From: Myotis daubentonii
Taxonomy: Eukaryota; Chordata; Mammalia; Chiroptera; Vespertilionidae
NCBI RefSeq assembly: GCF_963259705.1
Contig: NC_081844.1
Coordinates: 106,666,671 to 106,730,670 of the forward strand
Length of the DNA: 64,000 bases
Direction: 5' to 3'
Shown: positions 56,030 to 64,000 of the stretch, piece by piece
How positions within the stretch are numbered: the first letter of the stretch is position 1
Layout: each line of letters opens with the position of its first letter
Translations under genes and position numbers: made by a program
The notes under the pieces: generated by a model
The model's input: only the letters and a program-made list of their open reading frames with translations
Databases searched by the model: none
Told to the model about the DNA's origin: nothing

Positions 56030-58100
56030 ATTTGGTTTTATAAGACATCCCCCCTTGTGTGCCTCTGTTTTTGATGTCCAGGTTTCTAGGACATGAACAT
56101 CAGTCATTTATTTGTTCATCCAACAAAGCAGCCTGGAGCGCCAGGCACACGCAGTGTTACAGATACAGCGATAAGCAGCCGCGGCCCCTCCCCCAGGGAG
56201 AAGGAGAGAACCTGGCCTGGGCGCCCTGTCGCAGGGGCTGGCCCACCTTTCTCTGAGGTCCAGAGCTAAATATAACCAAGGCGAGTGGAGCTGGTGATAA
56301 GCTGAGGCCTGTCTGGGCCCGAGTCCTGGTGAGGCCAAGGGGATAGGCCCGGGCCAGGCCAGTGTCTGTGCGGGGGCCTGGCTAACCTTGCACACGCATC
56401 CCAGCCTCCCCACTATTTATAGCCCAGAGGCCCTGGGAGGGGGTGTGGAGGCAGAGGGGAGAGTGGGAAGATCATGGACATTGAAGCTTGGCTCTATTAC
56501 TAATGGACCACGTGGTCATGGCAAGTGACCTCATGTCACTAAGCCTCAGTTTCCCCACTTTAACTGAGGGGGCCATCGTCCATATAGACCAGTGATGGCG
56601 AACCTATGACCAGTGATGGTGAACTCATTTTTTTGGTTGATTTTTCTTTGTTAAATGGGATTTAAATATGTAAAATAAATATCAAAAATATAAGTCTTTG
56701 TTTTACTATGGTTGCAAATATCAAAAAATTTCTATATGTGACACGGCACCGGAGTTAAGTTAGGGTTTTTTAAAATGCTGGCACGCCGAGCTCAAAAGGT
56801 TCGCCATCACTGCTATAGACGCTCGCAGAGTCCGTTTTTGAGAATCAAACGAGAAGGAGAAGGAGCGAGTGCAGCTCCCAGGTGACGGCAGTGGGAGGCC
56901 CGGGTGCGGAGCTCTGGGCCCAAGGGTCCTGCGGCGAGCAGCGGGGCTTGGGGAGAACTGGCCGTGCAGCTGCGGTTCTGTTTAGATGTGGTTGGGCGGC
57001 GGGGCCTCAGTTAAGGCCTCAGCTCTGAAGTGCCAGGTGGTCACGGGACCGAGCTACGAGATTGGCTGCGCACCGCAGGCTGACTCGTTTGATGAGTAGC
57101 TTTTGAGTCGTAGTGTGGGCATGCTTTATACTTTATAGCTGACATCTTAAACAGCTCCTGGCCCAGAAGACGCTGGCTGTGAATTGGCACACATGTGTCT
57201 TATTTATAGTTAAGCTGAAGCTGAGAGTAAAGCACAGATGGGAAAGCCCCGCTCAGATTCCAGCTGTAAGGGCAGCAGATGGATGTGATCAAGTTAGGAT
57301 TTTCTTGTCTTAACATTTTTCTTTACTGCTTCCCACAAACTGTCAACATCCTCCTCACAATATGGAAATGTGTGGGCTCTGTACTCCTAAAAATTCCTTC
57401 TTTGACACTTTATTCCTCTTTTACTTGCCTTCTGGAAATCGTGTTGAATTTGATCCATTTTGAAATATCATCAATAACATTTATCTTACAACTCCCATCA
57501 GCCACAGGGGTTGAAAGTCATCCCCCGCCCATCAGGAAGTAGCCGTCTCCACATTCAGCCATGAGGGGGCACTGTTCACATTCGCTCTATGGCCTTGGAG
57601 ACTGTAGGACTAACCCCATCAGCCCATATGAAATGCTCTTACGGACTTGCAGGTTTTTTTAAAAAAAACAAATGTTCAAAGCTTACTTATAGATGTTGTT
57701 TTTGGAAGACATTTCATAAATGACTTTATTTTTGCTGCTAAACAGGGGGGCAAGCTTGTATTCCGCATTGTAATTAGCGGGTAATCAAGGAATTAAAAGT
57801 ACAGAGCTGTCAGGAGGGCTTTCATTCAGATATTCACTCAGCACCGACTCTGTGCCAGGCCCGGTGCTAGGATACACATTGAACAAGACAGGTTCCCTGG
57901 GGCGTGGAGCTGACAGTAAGTGGGGGAAGGCCGGCAGGTGATACAGTTAACGTTAAAGAAATCCTTTACTGTGTGCGAAAAAGCGTTTGGGGGGAAGTGG
58001 AGCAGGCTAATGGGGATCTGGAATGTAGGCGTGGCCATTTGTAGGGTGGTTAGAGTCGGCCTCATTGAGGAGGTAAGATCTGAGCAAAGACTTGGGTGGA
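56030..58100. other. Gene-free sequence downstream of BNIP1
   Basis: Contains the third hAT MITE and two possible MIR relics (about 56100-56230 and 57820-57905, GTGCCAGGCCCGGTGCTAGG). The remainder, including AT-rich 57270-57500, was not assigned. Confidence 0.6.
56590..56812. mobile_element. hAT-type MITE, copy 3 of 3, with altered 5' end
   Basis: Same inverted termini (CAGTGATGGCGAACCT and AGGTTCGCCATCACTG) and AT-rich interior as copies 1 and 2. Flanks ATATAGAC (56582-56589) and CTATAGAC (56813-56820) differ at one base. Just inside the left terminus the normal GACACGTG-rich segment is replaced by a second copy of the terminal CAGTGATGG sequence followed by TGAACTC. Confidence 0.92.
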
Positions 58101-58110
58101 GGGACGGGGG

Positions 58111-58115
58111 ACACA

Positions 58116-58149
<34 letters not shown>
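58111..58149. repeat. (AC)n microsatellite
   Basis: CA dinucleotides over about 39 bp with one interruption, in gene-free sequence. Confidence 0.97.
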
Positions 58150-58152
<3 letters not shown>

Positions 58153-59238
58153 TTCAAGGGAAGGGAGTATCACACAGGGACCAGCTAGGCAAAGGCCTAA
58201 GGTGGAAGCATCTACGATATTGTGATTTATAATAAGAAGAATTACATATTTGGTCTTAGTCCTGTTCCTGCCAAAGCCCCTAAAACCATTGTATTTCCTG
58301 TGAGGAGAGCGACCAGCACGCCTTGTGCTACGTTAATGGGGACTTTGGCAGCCGCCCGAGGAGGGGGCTGGTTGCAGAGAAGCCAACCCTGTGATGAGAG
58401 GGCTGGAGCTGTCAGGCCCACCTCCGACCTCGGGCAGGGAGAGGGACCGGAGATGGGGTTCAGTCACCATGCCTTTGTGCTGAGGCCTCCATAGAACCCA
58501 AAGGGCAGGTGCAGAGAGCTGGTGAACACCTGCAGGTTCTGGAGAGTCAGGTGTGCGCTCGGGGAGGGCATGGGAGCTCCACACCCCTCCCCCGTACCCT
58601 GCCCCATGCGTCTTTTCCATCTGGCTCTTCCTGAGTTAGATCCTTTCATTATAAACCAGTGATCTAGTCAGTGCTAGGTCTGATTTCTGTGAACCACTCT
58701 AGCAAATTAATTGAACCCAAGGAGTGGGTCATGGGAGCCTCCAATCTACAGCCTGTTGGTCAGAAGCACAGACAGCAATCTGGACTCACAGTTGGCGTCT
58801 GAAGTGGAGGGCGGGGCAGGACTGCGGGACTGAACCTGAACCTGGAGGATCCGATGCTCTCTCCAGGTAGCTAGAGTCAGAATTGAGTTGAATTGGACAC
58901 GCAGCTGGTGTCGGAGACTCGATTGGTGACGTGGAAAGAACCCACGCATTGCAACTGGGTGCGAATCTAAGCATGGCTCCGTGGGGAGGTCTCCCCTGGT
59001 TATCCTGGCATGGGGGGGAGACGCAGCCGTGTGTGAGTGACCCCTTTTGGGGACGCTCCCTTGCTCACGACAAAAAGCACGTTCTGTGTGTCCAGTTCTA
59101 CACATGAATGGGAGGCCCTGACCTGAGGGCCAATGACCTGACCTGGCGCCTGTGTCCGGTGCCACCGAGGAGCCGGAGGGAGAGAGCCATCCCCTGGGAG
59201 GGACTCGGTACCGGTGCTTCCCCTCGAGCCGCTCCCCG
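58150..59238. other. Gene-free GC-rich sequence
   Basis: Nothing recognised. The 237-codon reverse frame 58746-59459 extends into the pentamer repeat and is low complexity. Confidence 0.55.
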
Positions 59239-59240
59239 CT

Positions 59241-59393
59241 CTCTCCTCTCCTCTCCTCTCCTCTCCTCTCCTCTCCTCTCCTCTCCTCTCCTCTCCTCTC
59301 CTCTCCTCTCCTCTCCTCTCCTCTCCTCTCCTCTCCTCTCCTCTCCCCTCCCCTCCCCTCCCCTCCCCTCCCCTCCCCTCCCCTCCCCTCCCC
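59241..59393. repeat. (CTCTC)21(CCCTC)9 pentamer array
   Basis: 21 CTCTC units (59241-59345) switch in register to nine CCCTC units (59346-59390). The minus strand is a purine-only GAGAG then GAGGG tract about 150 nt long. The GAGGG part fits a G-quadruplex or triplex motif. The array is the source of the large SPLLSSPL-like frames on both strands. Confidence 0.98.
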
Positions 59394-59476
59394 ACCCAGC
59401 TCCGGGCAAGCTCCTTCCCTCACCCCATGCCCGTCCCTCCATCCCTCTGCCACCATCACTGTCCTGGGACAAGTCT

Positions 59477-59577
59477 TGCCCGGGCATCAGCACCTCCAGG
59501 CTGCCCCGGGCATCAGCACCTCCAGGCTGCCCGGGCATCAGCACCTCCAGGTTGCCCGGGCATCAGCACCTCCAGGC
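59477..59577. repeat. 25-bp minisatellite, four copies
   Basis: Units of TGCCCGGGCATCAGCACCTC plus CAGGC at 59477-59501, 59502-59527 (one extra C), 59528-59552 (final T) and 59553-59577. Each unit contains the self-complementary GCCCGGGC. There is no spacer. Confidence 0.95.
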
Positions 59578-59995
59578 TGCCCACCTGTCCTCGGCTCCGC
59601 AGTGTTGACCAGAGACCTCTGCTCTGTGATAACAACGCTCTTGTTCTGCTCCTGCTCCTCTGGCAACTCCTGCCCACTCTTCTTTCTCCATCTTCTCTTC
59701 AGCCCTGAATGCTGGCGTAGATCTTCCCTCTTCTCCCGCTATGTTCTCTCAAAGGCAAGGTCATCCATGCCCCCAGCTTTAGCATCCAGGGGGTCAGCAG
59801 CAGCGGTTCCAAGTGACACCTGCACTGCGGACGTTCCATTCGGGAGTGTCGGGGGCTCCTCCACCTCACGTGTCCCTGACCCCTCCTTGCACAGCCCGGC
59901 CCTTCTCCTGGCTCCCCTCTCATCCCACATGCCTCCCATTTTTTCTGTCCTGGGTCTCTTTCCCCTTTACTAGCTTCCTCCTCCTCCTCTTCCTT
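59578..59995. other. Gene-free sequence between minisatellite and SINE
   Basis: No gene recognised. CT-rich throughout, with a TTCCTCCTCCTCCTCTTCC run before the SINE. Confidence 0.5.
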
Positions 59996-60208
59996 TAAAT
60001 GTTTTTATTGATTTTAAAGAGAGAGGAAGATAGAGTGAGAGAGAGATAGAAACATCAATGATGAGAGAAAATCATTGATCAGCTGCCTTCTACACGCCCC
60101 CTACCGGGGATCGAGTCCACAACCCAGGCATGTGCCCTGACCAGGGATTGAACGTGACCTCCTGGTTCATGGGTCCACGCTCAACCACGGAGCCACACCA
60201 GCGGCAGG
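59996..60208 (-). mobile_element. Ves-type SINE
   Basis: Antisense copy with AATGTTTTTATTGATTTTAA, a GA block and the head CTGGTGTGGCTCCGTGGTTG on the minus strand. No clear target duplication was found. Confidence 0.85.
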
Positions 60209-63200
60209 GCAGTCGCCTCTCCTCTTGACACCTCCTCCCGGCACCCCGGAAGGCGAGACCCAGCAGGTCCAGGTCAGCACTGTTCTGTGCTGGTGCGTGT
60301 AGGGAGCCTCAGGGCCCTGCTGAAGCAATTTGGCAGGTGACTCAATTGGGAGAGGCTTCTAAGGAGAAAAGGTTGTAAAATCAGTTCTGTTTTCGCCTTG
60401 GCTAGTGATGGTCTCCCTGGGCCCGGCCTGAGGGCTGGCCCATGCTGCCTTTCCTCCCGGAGCAAGGGCAGAGCAAAAATAGCCGGGCTAATCTAAGAGA
60501 TACGGGTAGGAGTCCCAGCCCACTGTCAGGACGGAGGGCTGCGGGCGTGTGAGTGTGAGTGTGTTGTCACCCACCCGCCTCGGTCCCCAACAGCCAACCC
60601 CAGGGCCCGTGAGCACGTGGTCCAAGTGCAGCCCTGGTGGCAGAGAGGTGGGTTCGAATGGTACCCTTCCTGGCCCAATGCCCGAGGACGGGCCCTCTGT
60701 TGCTTGCTCATCGGGAACGCTGGGACAGCCAGTGGCATTGACCCCTGCGGGTGCTTGGGGGATTGATGGACGTTTTGGGTCGTTCTGCCTCTTGGCTGTT
60801 ACGAACGAGTGGCAAACCTTTGTGAAAACATGTGTTTTCACTTTTCTTGGCTGTGTCCCTGGGCGTGGAATCGCTGGCTCCCAGGCTAACTCCAGATCTG
60901 ACGCTTGGAGGAATGGCCACCCGGCTCTGCAGGCGGCACCTACTCATCCGGATGCTGAGCTGTGTGCCTGGAGCAAGTCCCTCAGCCTCAGGTCCTCACA
61001 GCCATGGAGAGGCTGAAACCCAGGGGGTGGGAGGGTGAGAAGCGGGTTAGTAAATCTAAGGGTAAGTTTTTGTTTTATTTGTTTTTGTTTTTCTTAAATT
61101 TTTGCTCAATCATAACTGAATGTGAGTTTGGTTCTGTGATTTAGGGGACTTCCCCTCATCCCCCAGCACTGCCACGCGGAGACACGGAGGCGTTGCTATC
61201 GTCTCTGACCTGTTCCTGGTAAGGACAGACAGCCGGCGAGAGCCAGAGAGCCAGCGAGAGCCAGTGCTGCCTGGGACTCCAGGCCCCTCCGCCCTCTGCT
61301 CAGAGCCCACTGCGGGGCCTGGGCTTACAAACACCGCGATGACTGCCAGGGCCGAGCCGGGGGTCAGGGGCCGAGAAAGGGTGAGAAGACTCCACCTCAC
61401 CTCGAAACCCACACCACAAAACTGGAAGAGGATCCCATGTCTTGCCCGCCGGAGCAGCAGCAATGAAAAGTCCATATTGTTCGGTGTTGGCAGAGGTGGG
61501 GTGAGTGGCACAGGCCCCCATCACCCCGGTCCTGAGACGTGCTGGGCCGTGAGTTTGGAGAGCAGGGCTGGGGAAGCCCGCTGCGTTGCCAGTCCATCGG
61601 AATCCCCGCACTTCCCCACGCAGCTCCGCGAGGAGTGTGCCGAGGAGTGTGCCGTCTGACACCCGGACCCGCAACTCACCACTCGCTTCCGGGATAACAT
61701 CATGTGTCTGAACAATAAACACGTGAACATACACAAAGCGGGCATGTCTGTGTTCAACACAAATCATGCCATCCAGGGCCACACAAGGGCCATTTTCCTC
61801 ACTTTTCCTGCTGATTTATTGTCGCTCCAGCCTCTGCCCCCCGGCTCTCAGGCCAGACGCTTCTGGCTCTCAGGCCAGACGCTTCCCTTAGAAGCGGCTC
61901 CACTGTTGTTGTTGGACACCAGCTGTGGCACTTTTTAAGGAGACTTTTCCACTCCTTTGATGGGTGTTTGATATGCTAATGCCCAGCAGGTTTAAACAGC
62001 TGGGGGGAAGGTGGCCTTGACCCTGAGGAGCTGAGACAGACGTACCCATTGCACCTTCTCAAGCCCATCACCCTGCTTCCTGCACACCTGCGGGCGCATC
62101 AGCGCCAGCTTTCCATTCAGCTGCTGGACTTGGGCTGAACAGTCTTGCAAGTCAGGGAGTGACAGCTGCCCCCCCATCTCCTCTCGGCGAGGATTGGCCC
62201 ATTCAGCTCCTGAGGAGGGCACTTGGCAATAACTTGAGTTACAGAACGTGCACTCTTTTCCCCAAAGGACACCACTTCTGGGTGTCAGTCCAAGGGACTG
62301 TCTGCACGTGTCCGTTGCTGGGACGTGAGGGAGTCCTTGGTACTTTGGAGACACGGGCATGGGGGAGGCGGGGGGAGGACGCGGGGGCGGGCCTGTGTGG
62401 AGGAGCAGCCCCGCTGGATGCATTATTAGCAACAATTTTAAAACGAACGAAGGAAGGGAAGCGGACCGGGCACAGGCAGCTGGAGAGGCCTGTGTGTGTT
62501 CCCGGCACCGTGGCCGGCAGCAGGAGGCCCTCAGTCCCGGTTGGTCACTGACGCCAAGTCCACGCGGAAGGCCACGCTGCCTGGGGAGCGCGGAGCTCAG
62601 CTGCAGGTTGGGGGAGTGGCGGGTGGGGCAGCTGGAAAGGGCAGGGGGAGAGGTGCCCCCACACATGGCCGCAGCGCCTCCTGGTGGGTGGGGTCCCTGG
62701 CAGAGCAGAGCGTGTGGGAAGAGGAGGCTCTGGTGGGCCGCTGGGCCGCAGGGGTGCCCAGGGCAGAGGGTGAACAGGGCCCAGCAGAGGAGTGTGGAGG
62801 CACAGAGAGAGCACGGGGGGGGGGGGGGGGGGGGGGCTGGGCGCAGGGGCCCAGGAGGCAAGTGGAAAGGAGGGGAGGGTCCTGGTGCCAGAGGCCAGGG
62901 AGGCCCAGGAGCCCGGGTCTGAGACCTGGGGTGCCCTGCCCGGTGGTTTCAGGAGGGGGAGGGCAGAGGCGGCCGTGGGCGTGGACCATCCATCAGGAGG
63001 TTCGGCCGAGATGGCAGAGCGGCTGCGAGAGGGGCTGCGAGAAAGGAGGCTTACGTTTTGCAAAGCAACAACAAGGGGTTTCCTGGGGAAGACAGCATGG
63101 CAGTTCCTCAAAAACTGGAACATAGAATGACCCGCGCTCCGGCAGCTGCCTCCTGGGAACACCCCCAAAGGGACTGACAGCGGGCACGCACTGCGCGGAC

Positions 63201-64000
63201 GCAGCCCGGCCAGAAAAGAAGGCAAACATCTCCCTTCTGGAAAATGGATTTGCAGGAAGGTGAGCTTTTAGGGACAATATTTACATCCATCTTTCAGTCC
63301 CGCAGCTCATGTTACTCAGCGTCACCCTGACTTCAAACACTTCTGTCCGGGGGGGCACAGGCGTGGCCGCCGCCCCCTCAGGATCAGGCATGGGTGTGAA
63401 ATCCAGGGCCTCCAAGGAATGTGGTGGCAACGGCCTGAGTTTTAACCATTTTCTAAACCGAAAACCTGGAAAGCAAAGAGCAGGTCACATTCGCAACCCA
63501 GAACTTGTCAGCCCGCCAACCACAGTATATCCAGTGCCTCTGACCTGGAGATCCCACGCCCAGGCTGCTGTTTGTCCCCGTGTTTCGCAGTCATGTAACT
63601 GGTACAACAGGCGTGAGCCAGGTTCCTCCCTCCAGGAGCTTCCCTGCTTTCCCTGGGGACTGGTGGTCTAGCGGAGGACACAGGAGGTGGCTCGGTGTGT
63701 TAGGGTTGGGCTTTGCAATAGTTTGCGTCCTCAGCCAGGTGGCGGGTGCGTTGCTCTCTGTGCCGAGCTGTCCCCGGAAGACGGGTGTGCTTCTCCCGAC
63801 AGGCAGGTGTGCCTGAGACACTGACCCCATCCGGGGCATTCTGCAGACCTGGGCTGGGAGCCAGCTTTAGGGGGCCCAGGTGAGAGGCGGGGCCTGATGG
63901 TGGCCCTACAGGACCCCACAGGCCTCAGGAGCTGTGAGCCTCCGTGCCAGGCCCTGCCACCTACCGCCAGCCACAGGAGCCACCCGCAGAGTGTCCACGG
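60209..64000. other. Gene-free GC-rich sequence to the right edge
   Basis: No exon was recognised in 3.8 kb. A 26-bp direct tandem repeat of GGCTCTCAGGCCAGACGCTT lies near 61844-61890. Many long frames exist on both strands (up to 289 codons at 61992-62861, reverse), but they overlap each other and read as Pro/Gly/Ala/Arg-rich chance frames. In human, NKX2-5 lies further downstream; nothing here resembles its homeobox. Confidence 0.6.
62815..62836. repeat. Poly(G) run of 22
   Basis: Uninterrupted G's between GAGAGAGCAC and CTGGGCGC. This is a likely sequencing and assembly trouble spot, so its length is uncertain. Confidence 0.95.

Noticed and set aside
58746..59459. 237-codon reverse frame
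   Set aside because: Much of it is the GEERR-type translation of the pentamer array.
59477..59577. Regular direct repeats reminiscent of a CRISPR array
   Set aside because: The units are adjacent without spacers and the genome is mammalian; it is a minisatellite.
61992..63225. Long frames of 226-289 codons on the reverse strand
   Set aside because: Pro/Ala/Ser-rich, overlapping frames exist on both strands and no known domain is visible. Codon-bias analysis and a database search would be needed to reopen this.

Overview
This is mammalian nuclear DNA, most likely from a vesper bat (Vespertilionidae or a close relative). The evidence is at least ten copies of a tRNA-headed SINE of the bat Ves type, several of them flanked by clear target-site duplications. 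DNA transposons typical of vesper bats are also present: a SPIN hAT MITE, three copies of a second hAT MITE, a further hAT-like MITE and a piggyBac-type MITE. There are also young L1-lineage insertions. No bacterial, viral or organellar gene was seen.

Two protein-coding genes lie on the plus strand in the order known from human 5q35. CREBRF (CREB3 regulatory factor) enters with intron sequence at the left edge. Its first visible exon (14838-15025) carries the start codon. Seven more coding exons run to the stop at 39184-39186, giving a 640-residue protein, and a 3'UTR of about 5.5 kb follows. BNIP1 (SEC20, a Golgi-to-ER Qb-SNARE) starts in a CpG-rich promoter near 48.0 kb. It has six coding exons (48092-55611) encoding 228 residues and a poly(A) signal at 55996. 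All reading-frame junctions of both genes close correctly with GT/AG introns.

Layout: 1-14.8 kb is a CREBRF 5' intron rich in L1, SINE and SPIN sequence. 14.8-39.2 kb holds the CREBRF coding exons, with introns carrying a U6 retrocopy, hAT and piggyBac MITEs, old L1s and a complete ORF1-only L1 (HAL1-like) with an open 282-codon ORF. 39.2-44.7 kb is the CREBRF 3'UTR, with a perfect (GT)n/(AC)n palindrome. 44.7-47.9 kb is a short intergenic gap with an old L1. 47.9-56.0 kb is BNIP1. 56.0-64.0 kb is GC-rich gene-free sequence with microsatellites, a polypurine/polypyrimidine array, a minisatellite, a SINE and a MITE. Base composition changes from AT-rich to GC-rich around 47-48 kb.

The two genes are neighbours but have no obvious shared mechanism. 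CREBRF is a nuclear bZIP-like regulator of the CREB3/Luman stress pathway and of energy metabolism. BNIP1 is an ER membrane SNARE with a BH3-like motif. The observations most worth a second look are the intact HAL1-like element, a 62-codon upstream ORF overlapping the CREBRF start codon, the horizontally transferred SPIN copy, the 3'UTR palindrome and the L1 duplication at the left edge. Repeat family names rest on recognition by eye, not on a library search.
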